From Progne subis subis (Eukaryota; Chordata; Aves; Passeriformes; Hirundinidae): 64,000 nt of DNA. Below, piece by piece: positions 12,219 to 26,208 of this stretch; positions within the stretch are counted from its first letter, which is position 1, and every line of letters begins with the position of its first letter. A program made the translations under genes and the position numbers. Where the stretch lies: positions 4,253,001-4,317,000 of the forward strand of contig JAKJHU010000046.1 in the NCBI GenBank assembly GCA_022316685.1, read 5' to 3'. Below the pieces are notes generated by a model, which searched no databases, was not told the DNA's origin, and was given only the letters and a program-made list of their open reading frames with translations.

Positions 12219-13352
12219 ATGAATAAGACAAGAGCTGTTAATGATGTTTTTCATTTCCTGATCAGCAAGAACTGGAGCTCAAGCCGAAGCTTTCCTATGA
12301 ACATTTCTAATCAGTGCATGAACATCACTGACCTTACTGTCTTTCTGGCCACCTCTTACAGCTTGGAGACTGTTCTGGGCATTGTGGGAAACATCTGCCT
12401 GATTGCTGTCATTGCCAGGCAGAAGGAAAAGGCCAATGCCACCAATATCCTAATTTCCAACTTAATAATTTCAGACTTGTTTATGTGTCTTGTCTGCCTG
12501 CCTTTCACCGTTGTTTACACTATGATGGACTACTGGATATTTGGAGAAGTCATGTGCAAAATGACCTCTTTCACTCAGTGCACAACTGTGACAGTGTCAA
12601 TCCTTTCCCTTGTCCTTATCGCTCTGGAAAGACACCAGCTCATCATAAACCCGACTGGCTGGAGGCCAAATACCTCCCAAGCCTACCTCGGAATTGGAGT
12701 GATTTGGACTTTAGCATGTCTCATGTCCCTCCCCTTTCTGACCACATCCATCTTGTCTAATGAGTTGTATGAGCAGCTCTCACACTTCATGAATTTTTCC
12801 ACTGATAAGGCAATATGCATCAACTCGTGGCCTTCTGAGCAGCACAAACTTATCTACACTACCACTTTACTGCTCTTGCAATATTGCATCCCTCTGTTCT
12901 TCATTATCCTTTGCTACCTGCGTATCTACTTGCGCCTGCAGAAGAGAAAGGACATGTTTGAGAAGAGTGAGTACAGCAACCGAGCAGTCCAGCTGAGAAG
13001 GATAAACATTTTGTTAGCATCCATGGTCGCTGCTTTTGCTGTTTGCTGGCTACCATTGCATGTTTTCAACACCATCGTGGACTGGAATTACAAAATCATT
13101 TCACCTTGCCACCACAACCTGATCTTCTCATTGTGCCACCTGGTAGCTATGGCTTCCACCTGTGTCAACCCTGTTATCTATGGTTTCCTAAACAGCAACT
13201 TCAAAAAAGAAGTGAAGTCACTGATTCTGAGCTGCCAGCATAATTCGGTCACTGCCTCGATAGAAGAATATGATCATTTGCCTTTATCCACCATGCAGAC
13301 TGAAATTTCCAAGGGGTCGCTGATGTTAAGCTGCAGGCACAATTCTATCTAA
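12219..13352 (+). CDS. NPY4R: Neuropeptide Y receptor type 4 (pancreatic polypeptide receptor)
   Basis: Intronless class A GPCR of 377 residues; human NPY4R is 375. The family couples to Gi/o and binds pancreatic polypeptide and PYY at the plasma membrane. Landmarks: N-glycosylation sequons at N2, N18, N28 and N35; TM1 about 44-66 with N58; TM2 77-100 with D86; C113 and C200 for the TM3-ECL2 disulphide; ERH at 137-139 in place of DRY, usual for this branch; W163 in TM4; P225 in TM5; CWLP at 276-279 in TM6; NPVIY at 317-321; and a likely palmitoylated C339. The tail [17 protein letters not shown] closely matches human Y4 and separates it from Y1 and Y6. I chose ATG 12219 because it aligns with the mammalian start. 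An in-frame TTG at 12207 is not a credible start. Intact, with no frameshift. Confidence 0.96.
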   Translation: MNKTRAVNDVFHFLISKNWSSSRSFPMNISNQCMNITDLTVFLATSYSLETVLGIVGNICLIAVIARQKEKANATNILISNLIISDLFMCLVCLPFTVVYTMMDYWIFGEVMCKMTSFTQCTTVTVSILSLVLIALERHQLIINPTGWRPNTSQAYLGIGVIWTLACLMSLPFLTTSILSNELYEQLSHFMNFSTDKAICINSWPSEQHKLIYTTTLLLLQYCIPLFFIILCYLRIYLRLQKRKDMFEKSEYSNRAVQLRRINILLASMVAAFAVCWLPLHVFNTIVDWNYKIISPCHHNLIFSLCHLVAMASTCVNPVIYGFLNSNFKKEVKSLILSCQHNSVTASIEEYDHLPLSTMQTEISKGSLMLSCRHNSI

Positions 13353-14396
13353 TGAGCAGAAAACATTTCAGAGGGGTGCACTGACGCCACAACCAATTAC
13401 CTGTGGGTATATAAAGCAACTGGTGATGCCACAGCTGGGATGTGAATACGAACCCATCACTACCTGGTTTTTGGAAGAACAAGCAAAGTAATGTAAATGT
13501 TCACGGTTGCTGCTGTGGTGCACAAGTTTTTGGTGTCAGTGAGTGGTGCAGACATTGAGGAGACTGGGCTGATGTATAAGCAGCTGCTCTAAGATCAGTA
13601 ACTAAGCTGTGGCTGCACAGAGGCTAACAGAGAGTTCATCAACAGAACTTGTATCTCTACCATGGCTGCAGTAGAAAACCAGATTTCCAGTTTCAGCACT
13701 GCAGGCTGCCAAAAGTGTTGGAGAAGACTCTCTCCGTTTTTCAGTATTAGTAAGATTTTTATGCATAGCTGACATACCAGTGGAACAGAAAGATGTAAAT
13801 ATCAAATTTTGTTTTGCTTTACCACCTTTCACAGCCCAGTAAGCAACAGTAATCCTTCAGATCTTCACATAAACCAACTGCCTGTTTCTATGAAACTTCA
13901 CTCATGCCATAGGCTCGAGAATAGTCATTGCCTCTCCAAGTAGGGACAAGGAACAATGACCCTGGTATGTAAAGAAGACAGTCACTTATGAGAAATGGCA
14001 GCAAATGAAAATGTTATTCAATGATTAAACTCAAAATGTATTGAGATGATATCAAGAACTATTTTTAAGCACATGAAAAACAGTTGTAGACTCACATGGA
14101 GATGAGTCTGGTTGAATTTGTAGTTCCCGCTGCTGTCAATCACAAAGCTCTGCAATGTTAAAACTTTAGGCCATGATGGTACAAGATGGCCAGATTGCAG
14201 GAGTTGTTCCAGGACTTGGTAGCAATGTGACATGATGCTTCAGCACCTTCTTGGTGCTTCAATTGCAAAGTATCTAATTCAGAAGATCAGAACGAGCATG
14301 AAAATCTGTTTGTGGAAATCATGTGTTTCCAAAGTGGATCCACTTCCAAAGAAGTAAGCATGTGCATGGAGAATTTCAGTTTTCTTAAAAAATAAA
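13353..14396 (+). other. Probable NPY4R 3' UTR
   Basis: Non-coding sequence after the NPY4R stop, running to an AATAAA hexamer at 14391-14396. That would make a 3' UTR of about 1.05 kb. ATTAAA near 14024 is an alternative site. The true end cannot be fixed without transcripts. Confidence 0.35.
14391..14396 (+). promoter_or_regulatory. Candidate NPY4R poly(A) signal (AATAAA)
   Basis: A canonical AATAAA about 1040 bp after the NPY4R stop codon. It sits in an A-rich run, so it could also be chance. Confidence 0.35.
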
Positions 14397-14819
14397 ACCC
14401 GATGTCAGATATCAGTCCCACTCACTGGCATCAGCAGCACAGGTGAAGCCGAAATTCCAACAAATCAATAGAAGGTCAACGGAAATACACAGGTGGAATC
14501 CAGGTCAGCCTGAAGCTAAGCCACATGTAGGTAGTCCTATCAATTGCTCTATTAAAATGAAGGTCATATTTTTTCACAACCGTGTTATTTGTAGCCTTTG
14601 TTCATGAAACCTACAAACTAAAAACTCATTTAACCTCTGGAGCCAGAGAAATTGCTCAGTGACTATTGAGAAACCAAGGCATGCCCACGAAGGCCATGCT
14701 GAGGTACAGATTAAAACAAAACAAAACAAAGCAAACAAGTGCAAAAAAGGAGACCAAGCAGTTCAATGCTAATGAAACATTGAAGCATTTTCTGTCCTGA
14801 TTTGCTAAACTGACCTTAG

Positions 14820-14880
14820 CAGAAGACTGGACTAGGTGGTCGGCTGAGGTAATTTCCACCACGAATTGCACCATGATAAG
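14820..14880 (+). mobile_element. CR1-like LINE 3' end remnant (candidate)
   Basis: The segment starting GACTGGACTAGGTGGTC and ending near ACCATGAT follows the pattern of the avian CR1 3' terminus (tggactagatgatc, then a cttccaacc-like stretch, then an attctatg-type end). It is heavily diverged and in sense orientation. Confidence 0.42.
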
Positions 14881-17048
14881 CCGTGGTTACTTGTTGCAGT
14901 CAATAGGTTTGCATGGAGCTGAAGAGATCCAGTGTATAGTTACGCAAACAACTAGAAATTCCTTAGCTGGCAGATCTCTGATTAGACAAATGGGTATTAA
15001 AATAGGTGAGGAAAAGACTTATTCCCATGCTGTGAACCGACAGGAATATGGATGCTGAGCAGAGTATCTGAGGACAAGAGCTAAGCCCTGTGTTATAAGG
15101 CAGGAAGAGCTATCAGTAAGTATGGGATCGTATCCCCAGCTGGCAGAAATAAAGGTTAACCCCTTGCCATCAGCTGGTGCAGAGATTTCAGTGGTAAAAT
15201 TTTAAGTTTGCCCTTGAAATCTTCTGTGCAGAATCATACAGCAGAGGTTTGTTTGATGCAGTAATTCTGGCCTGAACCTGTATATCTTAGAGACTTCATG
15301 TGTGATTACCTTTTGTATCTTCCTCAACTACATGGAAAGACATTCTTTATTTTTTCAAATGGATTCCAGCTTTCTTTTTCTTTCTTATTTACTATACCAT
15401 GCTGAGAAGTTGCTTCTCTTGGTTAGTTTGCATGCAATGTGATTTCTAGACTGGACCTTGAGTCCACTAGAAATACGGAACAAGAGGACTCTTGTTTTAT
15501 CTTAGATGCATCTTGAAATTTGCTACTGTAGCCAAAACCACTATGGGATACTGAGTAGCACAAAATACAGTACCTCCTCCCAGTCGGTGTGAGTTATATC
15601 AAAACTGTGTTATATTATTTCAGGGCTTAAATGGTGTTTCATCTTTGTCATTGTTTTGCATTTAGAATCAATTTAAGTAATTGAGTAATCCTGCCTGTTT
15701 TTTGCACTTGTTAGAAATGCAGCATTTAGCTAGCTAAGGTGTCTGTAAAACTATTGTAAGAGTAAACATGAACACAGAAAATTACCTGATACATGGTCTT
15801 AGGTATCTAACTTTTCAAGCACCAGTGACTCAAATGGAAACACAATTAATTAATTACCTTTAGCATTAGCGCTTCCATGAACCTGTCTTTGTCACTAGTT
15901 CTGAGTGAAAACATTTGGTAAAGCACACACAGTGTATCAGAGACCTGCCACTAGAGCTATGCACTGGCATTGTGCATCAGACCCGAGTTCTTCCTGCAAA
16001 GGGCAGAAATATGAGCGAGATCTGACTCTCTGTTTAACTGTAATTCACGCAGACGTTTGTTTCCATGAGCACAAGTAGATATATCAAGCATGCAGATCCA
16101 ACTTTACACTAACACAGACAAACACAAACGGATGTTATCTTCCTCTTGTGATTAAGCAAAGTGTCAAGTTTGGAGTCAACTACTGTTTATTGCTAACTGA
16201 CTTCGTACTGTATAAACTACAGGATTTAAACACTAAAAGCCACGAAACCGCACCCATACATCTAACTGCAAAAATGCAGATCCTCAGAACTCCCAACCAG
16301 CTGCAGCCTATCCATCTACTTACCATCCCGAGATACATGCTTTTCAACCCATAACATTTCTTAAGTAACTAAATAAACTTTAAAGAAAACTCAGAAAAGT
16401 AAATATACCTAGGTACCAAAGGACCGAATATGTAACAGGAAAGGTACCAATTCTTCATTTTGTGCATACACCACAGCTTATGCTGCTGTGCACAGATGCA
16501 GTAGAGGATACTGCATCTGCTCATTCTCAAGAGGTGCTGCAGCAACTGCTCTCTGTTCCCTTTGAAGGCAAAGTCACAAGGCTGGGTGCAATTATGCCTA
16601 CATGGTTGAAAGACCCATTTTATTTGTCACTTTGAGTCTTTATGCAGCCAAGGGAGGCTCGGTTTCTTTGGTCCCAGCAGAAGGTAACAGAACAGAAATA
16701 GCTCACATACCTCTTATCCATCTGTAAATAACAGATACTGTTAATGTGTAAGAAGCATTGAGCATTTTTGTGTTCATTGTATACAGTGATGGTTTTGGTA
16801 CACTCTTTAAAGTTCTGCTACTGAGTCACAAAAGTGATGTGGGAGAAATAGGCAGGAGTTGTCCAAATCATAAGTTCCTACAATTTTAAGACCTTACACT
16901 GCCTTTTATTAAAAACGTTTTTCATAATCTTGCCTCTTGTAACACATTATAAGAAGAACAGCAAGGTTTTCAGAGCAAGAGAACAACTTATTCCTGTGAT
17001 ATAAGTAGCACACTACAGGGAATCGTATAATAAAAAATAAAGTAATGT

Positions 17049-17100
17049 CTGTGTCACTCTGTGCCTGCTTCTGTAAAATGATGTTATACCCTTCGTGGTA
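17049..17100 (+). repeat. MIR-like SINE remnant (candidate)
   Basis: CTCTGTGCCTGCTTCTGTAA followed by AATGATG recalls the MIR core (ctgtgcctcagtttcctcatctgtaaaatgg) with an internal deletion. Recognised by eye only. Confidence 0.3.
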
Positions 17101-20100
17101 TAAAATACATAAGATTTAGTCCTCAGCTAGTGTTTATCAAGAGAAAACAAGTGTATGGTATGATAAGAGCCACTGATACGTGAAGGATTAATAATTTGAC
17201 ACATTATTCTGAAGGACAATGGTGCACCCAACAATGGAGGACAGGCAAAAATTCAACGTGGAACATTGCAATATTCTGATGGCAGAACTCAAATAATTTT
17301 CACAGACTTTTCAGATTGCACCACGAGCTGGCTCCTTCGTGGCACAGCGTCCTGAACCCTTGACCAGAATCACAGCCAGAAAGCAATTGACACTCTGGGA
17401 TGAAAACCAATGCGAGACATCTAACAAAATTTTACTGAACTTCATAAAATGCTTTGACTGGGTTAAAAGGATGGGTAAATTTCTCTGGCCTGGGTTACCT
17501 GGCTTGACAGCAAGTAAACCAAGGTACTAGAAATGACTGCAGATCATGCAATAAGCAGGTTTGTTTTATTACACTTGCACATAGAGGGGAGGGGTGCAAT
17601 AGCAGTACCTGCCTGCCTGCACGGGTGGCATGTGGCATAAACTGCTGCAGTGGCTGGCAGCAGTGCTGTGACAGCCATCAGTCACTGTCTGCAGCGTAGG
17701 TTTGCTGTGTGCAAACACAGAGTGCACACAGAGCTGAGGACTGGCAGTCTGAGAGAAATTATTGTGAAATAAGATGTCATAACCCGAGGATCACTTCAGA
17801 GATCCTTTTGCATTGACCCATGTGTCCTCTCACAAGATCACCTGGCATTTCATTTTACAGGCCATTCTCTTTAGGTTTCTTATTGATCAAACACTGGCCT
17901 GATTTTCATACCAGTGTTGATTTCAATGTAAATTGTTGATGCTTAGCACGATGTGTAATCTGGGTTTATATTGTATGACCATCAAAATTCACAGAGCTTT
18001 TATGATCATCCCTCCCTTTCTCAGTTTGCTCTATAAAGTCACTTCTTGAACTCAGAAAGTCATAAGTAGAATAAGCCTGAGATTTATACTTTGGTACTCT
18101 GCCTTTCCTGCCAGACAATGCTCATTAGGCCTTAGTCAGAATTATTTTGCTGTCCTTCCAATAAACACTTACATAAGCCCAGTAGCAGCACAGAGATTTT
18201 ATGATGGAAACTTGTGTAGAAATTTAATTCCAGAGATGACTGCCTTTTGTTTTTTATTTTTAGAACTTCAGTTGATGAGACCCACCCCTCTTTGTAAAAC
18301 AATGCTCAGTTAAATAGTTCTATAGTATTCATCACATTTGATAGAAAGTACTTTGTTCAATAGAAATTGCAACACAGATTACCAGATACAATACTAAAAA
18401 AATAGCCATGATACACATATAATGATGGCATAATACTAATATGAATAAGTACTTGTAGTGGAATATCACGAGATGCAAACTGACAGTAGAAAGATGGATT
18501 TTCAATCAAAAGGTATGCTAACAGAGAACACGGAACTTGCACTGTAACTCTTTAAAACAGGACTAGGTTTTGTTCTTATTTCCAGATAAAAAATTCTGTC
18601 CTTTGAACTACTAGTAGTTCATGAACTACCGTGTCCCTCAGGCAGTCTATGGGAATATGAGTGCTCCCTGTTGGGAGCTAGTGGGCAGATACTACTTCAT
18701 CATTCATAAGTTTTTGTCTTGATTTCATTTCTACGAGGTTATTGCATGTAAAAAGCACTTGTCTGATGCCATGCCTTTAGTAAGCTAACAAGCATTGATT
18801 CATCTGGTTGATAGGCTGACTCAATGACTAAAATTAATTACATGCACTGTATCTTGCTTTATATTAAAGATTGTAGAAAAGTTCCTGATGTCCCAAAGAC
18901 CAATGTAACCACTTTCTGAAAGACCCTGCATTCACAGCAGAGAGCTGAAAAGTTACGGCCTTCCCAGCACGTATGTTAAACTCAAAGGGATTTACACAGT
19001 CAAGCAGAGCCTTTTGTTTAAACTTAGATACAAAGCCTGCTCCAGGAGCATAATGCACACGTACCCACCCCCAGGGCTATGTTTTGGGAAGGCTTCCAGG
19101 CTATAAAAATAGCAGCAGCTGGCTAGCACTGTGGTTTTTAAATCACTGTGGTAAAGGTTTTTAAAGCTGGTGAAATGAACTAATACCACCAGTCCCATTT
19201 AAAATTCAGCTTGTGCTGAAATCCATCAGGGAGATACAGCCCTACGGTCCCAGATTGCGCAATGTCCTTTCATAATAACCCATATTTCCACAAGCCACCT
19301 CAGAAGCCCCACACGGCAAATGACGCAGCGCACAGGCATGCACAGCCTCACTCCAGGCAAGCTCATCTCCTTGGACAGAAAAAAGGCCTTCTGGTAAACC
19401 TACAAACTGCTAATAGTTCCTCTGCCCCAGAAATAGTCTATGAAAGGTAAGGTTCTTGATAGGATGAATATGTTTTCCATGCCCTGTAAGGAAAAGCTTC
19501 ATGGCACTGTAGTTGCATTCAGCATCTGTGGGAGCTGCTTACAGACTCTCCTAAATAAGGAGTATCTTATTGTTTGTAGGAAGGAAGCAAGGAATTACTT
19601 GGCTGGAATCAGAGAAAGTGTTCTACCTGTATTGAGAGCAACAGGCAAAGTATTTGCAAACAACCCCCTAATCCAGCATATGCTCAATTATTTGCACTGC
19701 AAAATGAATATATTACATTACAGATTTGCAAAGGTTAAGGTTTAAGTGAGGACAATTTGAGGTTTTGCGCTTCATAACTTTCACTCGTCAGTTTTCCACA
19801 AACCACAATTGGTTAGCATTCAATGGGTACTACAATATGCAAAGCATTCCAGAATTAAAATATACACTAGATCTATCATAAACACAGTTTCTCAGGATCT
19901 GGACCTTTGAACAAATGTACACAGTGCATTTTAAAAATAAGTCCCTGAGAAAATTATTTTTTTTTTATTTTGAAAAATTTAAAAAAACAGCTATTAAGGA
20001 CAAAAAAAATCAGTCCCTCATTCCACAAAAAGAAAAAAAAAAGTTTACTTCAACTTACATGAGGAATAAGAGTGGTTTGGTATAAATTTCCTACAGTGCA

Positions 20101-22661
20101 GTACTTCCTAGGTGAACACGTTATTTTCACTAGAAAGACCAAAAAGGAACAGTAGTGATAAACACTGCAAAGCTCACATGAATGCACTGTTGTGACTGGT
20201 TAATGGTATGGCTAAACTGCTGATAGCTTCTCTTTAGTTTAATAAGAAAGAACGTGCCTTTGTTTCAACCAGCTTAACTCAGTATCAATTTTTATAAATA
20301 GAATTCACCTGAAAGAGATAATAGGCAGCATCTGAGCACACAGAGAGTAGTTGCGCTTAAAGCACAGGTTTAAGACATTAACCATAATCCTCTTGTATCT
20401 AGGAGATCATGCAAAGTCTTTATTAGTTTTTTTTTAGACTTGGAAACAAATCAATTGATGCTGTTGCTATGATTCAGCCGTCAGCTTGACCGGCTGCATT
20501 CAATTTTGTCTGTATAGTCTGTTGTTAATGTAGGGAATGAAAATAACCACTCTGGTGCTTATTTTAAGCATACCTATCAGCAGTAATCTCCTATTTTATA
20601 CTAAGAGCAAACACTGTTTAATATATCTTTTTATAACTAAGTACTAAATTACTAAGAGGTATGGGGTCAATAAGTGGAACCAATTTCCAGGAACATCCAT
20701 TCTTTACCAAGCTTTTTTCTTTTTAATAGCATTTATAATATCTATTCAGGAAAAGAGTGTCAACTGTTTTAATAGAGGTTTACAAATCACTGCTTTGTTG
20801 GGAAAGAATGCCTGCGTTGCATCCTCTGTTAATATGCTTCAATTGTAAATAACTGCCAGCAGCATCTCCTACAATAAACTCCAGGCCTCCCAGTGCCATG
20901 ATGATACACAGAAATTAAGTGTAGGCAACTACTCTTCACTTCCATCTGCAGGAGCACATGAGCTGGGACGTTTTCCTACACTGGAAGTTTTCCTACACGC
21001 CCCAAGGACAGGCATAGATGTTCACACACACTCACTGTGCAGACACAGCCACAGGCCTGCTCTTTAACACGCAAGACAGTAGGGATGTGCAGATAACTAA
21101 CTTTTGAGAACAGAATACACTAACAAAATAAGTAGGTGTACACCTTACCTTTCTCTTTTCAGAACCTCAAAGACACGAGCAGATAATTTTGCTCACCTAC
21201 ATGTGCTACAAGTACAGTTTTCTGCTTTCTGCTGCTGCAGAAGCTGTGCAGGGGAGCGAGGAGAGGTCTCACAGGCTACTGCCCATACATCAGCTACTCA
21301 GCAGTCCAGCGAGAGTGCCAGGGAAGGGCATGGCCTTGCCAAAGCTGCTGATGCACACCTGATGGAGCAGGGGTTTGGGAGACACAGACTGGGCAGCTCC
21401 CACTCTGCAGGCAGCAGCAGGGACTGGAAGGTGAATGGCTCATCAGTGGTGACAAAAACCAAGAGTATTCCCACATGGTCACAGCAGGATTTCAGCAGGA
21501 CCAGGGAAGTGACACAAAGCAAAGGGCTAAGGTTAGGCAGGTCTTTGAGGATCCCTTTTTGGAGTATAGATGCCCAAGCTCCATCTAAATCTAGTATTAA
21601 ATTCAGCTCCAAAGTGACGTGCTGAAGTCACACAGAAGCTTGTACCTGAGCAGCTGTTGAACCCAGTCCTACACCAGCACACTAATCAATTATCCACATC
21701 CACCTTATCCATACCTAAATCTCTGAAAACTGCAGCTCCAGCATGTTCAATCCAGAATAGACTCAGGGGTATGAGCACTGGAAAGGAGATGGGGATGTAT
21801 AAGGTGACCTGAATAAGTATGGGCAGTCACACAACTGGAACAATTAAAATTATTCCCCTTCTTGGGGAGTCACTTGTTTTTATAATTAACTTAGTTTGAA
21901 TGAGTTTATTTCTTGCAGGCTCTGTAGTACTAATGAACCACCCAGCCCCTGAGGAGCACCTACCTGTGCAGAATTTGATAGATATGCTTTCATGCAATTT
22001 TAATTCTTATTTGCTAACCACTAGACCTCTTCAACTCTACCTAAAGAAAGCAAAGGTTTTGTATGCTCTATCTCCATAAGAAGAGGACTCAATATATATG
22101 AAGACAGAGGTCTGATTTTTTTTTTCAGTTAGTTAACATCAGATAACATATAGTCCTGCTTTCTGCAAGAGACAGCATAAGTCAGTGCGCAATTATACAT
22201 GATGGATCCTGGTACCTATTTTCCCCCTGAAAGATCCTCTTTTCCTGTATTCTTTTCCTATTTTTCCATCATGCTGGTCTTTTCTCAGCTTTCCCCCCAC
22301 TCACTGGTTCATCATCCTGTGGACTGTGACAGTACATCCCAGCAGAGCTGGGAATTGCATAGCTGAACTGACATGCATTTAAAAATAAGACTTAAAAAAA
22401 ATGAATCTTATTTTAAAACCCCGGGCTGTTATTTTTAACTTTGTCTAATCATTGATCTAGTTAATGCAGTGACCCTGTAAAGAATTTTAACATCACAAAA
22501 AAAGAGACAGTGACTTTACACGGGGGGAAAAAAGCAGAGGGGAATGTTGGGGACTGGGATTTCTTAGATGAGCTTTACCACCAAAGTCAACATTCTGCCA
22601 AACAAAACCCACAGTGTCTGGATTTGTACTTTACCTGCTCTGAGGGGACAGGTTAGAAACT

Positions 22662-22892
22662 TCACAAAAACACAGAGCAGCTGAAGGTGGAAGGGACATC
22701 TTCATGCTACCTTGTCCAACCCCTGAGCTCAAGCAGGGCTGACACAAGCAAGATACTCAGGACTATGTTTGTGTGGGGTTTTAATACCTCCATGGATGGA
22801 AATTCCACCACCACCCCAGTCAGCTTTGTTCCAGTGCCACCACCATCGTGCACAGGCAAATTGTATTGCTGCTTCATCTCATTGTCTTAAGC
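22662..22892 (-). mobile_element. CR1 LINE 3' fragment, antisense
   Basis: Read on the + strand, the order of landmarks is that of a reverse-complemented CR1 3' end: CAGCTGAAGGTGGAAGGGAC, TTGTCCAACCCCTGAGCTC, AAGCAGGGCTGA, an ATACCTCCATGGATGGAAA-type segment, then GTTCCAGTG. It is 5'-truncated, as avian CR1 copies almost always are, and clearly aged. Its boundary on the right is approximate. Confidence 0.78.
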
Positions 22893-24270
22893 GAAAATCT
22901 TCAGCACATGAAAACCAGCAGCAATTATATGTCTGCAGAAATTGCAATGGGATGTGACTGGTTTACACCTCCTGAAAGTCTGTCCACTACTTTGTTTTCT
23001 TTCAGACCAAGTTTCTCACTAGTATTTGATATTGAAAATTCAGCTCTAGTTCAGCTGCTGGCTCTGCCCATCTAGAGTGATCTAAGATCACACAAGCTTG
23101 CAGACATCCGTGGAGTTTTAAATTTTATTACCAAATATACTACCTTTGAACTTATTGAAATTTAGACCTAACTTGTGTGATTCTGTTTCCTTGGAACAGC
23201 AGATTTTGTGTGGTGGAGGTATCTCAGTGGACAGTGTTGAATGTATAACCACAATGATACTAACTCCAAAACCCAAGATAGAACAAATAGATTTTTTTCT
23301 TTTACTAAAATATGAATAAAACACCTCAATGACCAACATTATTAGGAATTTCTGTTTGAGCAACTCTCCTTTCAAAACCTGTTACTTGTTGCGTTATTTC
23401 ATATCCTTGCAAATACCTTCAAGATTTAACATGTGGCAGCCTTTTCCATTTTGTCATTTATATCTGGCAGATTTCTTTCCCTGTTGGGAACCATATGAAG
23501 TTCATGGGTCTCATTTGCCAGGGTATTCTGGTACAAGGAGATGGCAGCCAACAGCAGGAGGGAAGGTCATGTCTGATACCTTCACAACAAAAGGATTGTG
23601 CTTGTTTTGTGTTACTTTGAGGAGATCATCTCTGCACTTCCTTGAGAAATGGAGTGGACGCTTACACCAGCAAAACACCAGGTTATCTTTTCTTTTGCTA
23701 GGGTCCTATTTTTTAAAAGCAGATTTTTTTTTTCCTAAGTTGCCCTGATTAGATAGTACTAATAACATTAAGCTAAATTGGTTCCTTGGGAGATGTCCCA
23801 ATTAAATGGCTATCCTAATTAAGCACATCCTGATTAAGCAAAAGATCCTATAATTATAATAATAGCATGTAATAAAAACTGGCCCATAGTTCTGTTCAGA
23901 CAGAAAGCATTTTGCAAGCCTTATTTACAGGAACCACTTTATCCAGTATTGAAACACAACCAGCTCTTGGGCGAAATGCAACATCTGTTTAACAATGTGC
24001 AGTAGAACTAAACAGGCTTTCAGAGCACGAAAAATTCTTCCCCATATGACAATGCAAACAATGTTACGACAAAGCAGAAGGTACTCAGCATATACTTTGG
24101 AGGAAGTATTTTGGCTGATCTTAGCAGGATTGCTGTGGTATTTACAATTGCTTCCCATTATCACAAGTTCAAAGAGGGGGTTTTACAGAAGCTTCTAACA
24201 AATATTTAAGCTATATACTAAATGGAGGAAAAGTACCCCACACTGAACTTTTGCCTTCTAAGTTCTGAAG

Positions 24271-24296
24271 AAAAAAAAAAAAAAAAAAAAAAAAAA
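24271..24296 (+). repeat. Poly(A) run of 26
   Basis: Twenty-six uninterrupted A bases. No processed gene copy is recognisable directly upstream, so this is treated as a homopolymer rather than a retrogene tail. Confidence 0.9.
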
Positions 24297-26106
24297 TCAT
24301 TCCTATATTGCCACAATGTAATTTTTATCAACTTAAAACACCGAGGAGAGTGCAGAACAAGAAGCCAAATTGAGTCTGGTAGAAGAACTAGTGTGAAAAG
24401 TCAATTTTCTCCAATGAGCTGTAAAGCTGAGCTCCTGACCCTATGTAGTTATTGCAAATGTATGGCATGTTTTTGAGCACAACTGTGCCAGAGGGAATTC
24501 CAGTTGTGTGTTTTGGATGCTGTTCGTGCTCCTGCTTGCCTAATTGTATTCGTCTGGCTTAGTTCCTCTCTTGATCACAGTGGAGTAGGACAACCTCATT
24601 ATTTTTAGTTTGTCCTACACAGCACTGCAGAGAAAGTAATTCTCAGTAAGTAATGCGGGTTGAATAAACAAACATAAACAAAGATATTTACTTGCTAAAA
24701 TTACCCTTTTTTTGGCCTCCTAGTGACAAAAGAGCAGAAACAAGGAGTTAACATGAAACTCATACCCCTAAGTGTCAGCTGACAATAACTGAATGAATAT
24801 AAATATTGGCAGTCATCAGCATAAGGTAAATTATCACTGAACAGGAAAACTGGTGAATCCACCGCAAACCATTATTCCAGAGCGATTCCCTACATCTTTC
24901 CTTATTGTCGTGCCACTGTTATGTCTGAGCGTTTGAGGGCTATAGAGACATTACGTTATTAATTATTCAATATCAGTTCAAGATTGTGTGGATGTAGAGT
25001 TTTTAAGCTATACACCATAACATTGAGGAGCAGAATCTCAGGAGTATGTATAAATGAAAGTGCACAGGCTGCACTGAGGCACTGCTCTCCACAACATCAA
25101 GAGAGATGCCCATCTATGATATTTCTGAGGTGCCACTGTAAAATGCAATGGGGCCCTTTGAAGAAAACAAGGAGTGCTGGTGCTGCTGGAGGATGATGAC
25201 AGTGCTGTCCTCTCAGCATTGCAGCAAGCTCCCAACACAAGTCAGTTCTCAGAAGTGCAAATGCAACCTGAGGATGTGTTGTAGACCAACATAATTGCAA
25301 TTACTGCCAAGGGTGACTCTATAAAAGGACGTAAGGCAGAACACAGAGACCCACACTGAGGAAATATCTACAGAAACCAGACCAGGCTGCAAAGTAAGAT
25401 TACTAGGATCAGAGAAACAGCCAATCTATACACCTACAATGATTAAAAGAACTTCACTGTTCAGGATGCGATTGACATTTGTACCTGCGTCAGGCAAATT
25501 AAATTAGGAAAAATAAAAGCAGTTGAGGTAAAAAGGCAATGTTAAGACAAAAACAAGCTAAGTCTGGACTGGAAACTGAAAGGCTTTCATTGAGGTACTT
25601 TCTAACCATGTTAACCCTTCAGAATAAATGCCTGGTTAGCCAGTGAATAAATTTACCCGGTGCTGCAGCAGATGATAGCTGTAAACCAGCTCTTAGAGTC
25701 CTGCACTCTGCTGCCAGGTAGTTGTGATATCTGACTGACTGCTGCAATCTCAATTCCAGCCTTGCTTGAAGTCTCCTTCCTTTATCCCAGCCTCCAAGTA
25801 ACTAACTCTCCATGCCTTAGTATGTCCTACAATACCATATTACAGAGAAAAATAAATACATTTGCAGAAGCTACCTGCAGGCTAGATTCCCCAGGACATC
25901 ATTAGCCGAGGCTAAGGAACTAACATGAGGCCTTTTTAAGGAACTAACATAAGTCTTCAGGCAGTTCACAACAGCACAACAGTCACTTCCTCTTCCCTTC
26001 TAGTAAAAGCAGAAATTTTTCTTTTCAAATAGAAATATACCTTGATGCTTCCAGATCACAAGACAAATAATTTTATAAGAAATAAATGTCTCAGTATAGG
26101 GTATTA

Positions 26107-26208
26107 AAAAAACCCCAAGCCAACCTAAAAAAACCCAAACAAACAAAAAACCAAAACAAAACAAAAAAAAACACCCAAAAACCAAAAAACCCAACAAAAT
26201 AAACCCAA
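26107..26208 (+). repeat. A/C-rich low-complexity tract
   Basis: About 100 bp of degenerate AAAACC and CAAAA units, seen as T/G-rich on the other strand. Similar but shorter tracts occur near 52.26-52.33 kb, 58.14-58.17 kb and 61.51-61.55 kb. Confidence 0.8.

Noticed and set aside
14660..14715. Third copy of the 49-bp repeat
   Set aside because: Only scattered short blocks match (CCATG, AGGTACAGAT-like). The similarity is too weak to call a copy, so it is mentioned only as a lead.
21104..21625. A 173-codon open frame with Ser-rich composition
   Set aside because: The reverse strand is also open over the same bases, there is no codon-usage or domain signal, and it lies in gene-free DNA.
24271..24296. 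Poly(A) as the tail of a processed pseudogene
   Set aside because: No recognisable coding or RNA sequence precedes it and no target-site duplication was found by eye.
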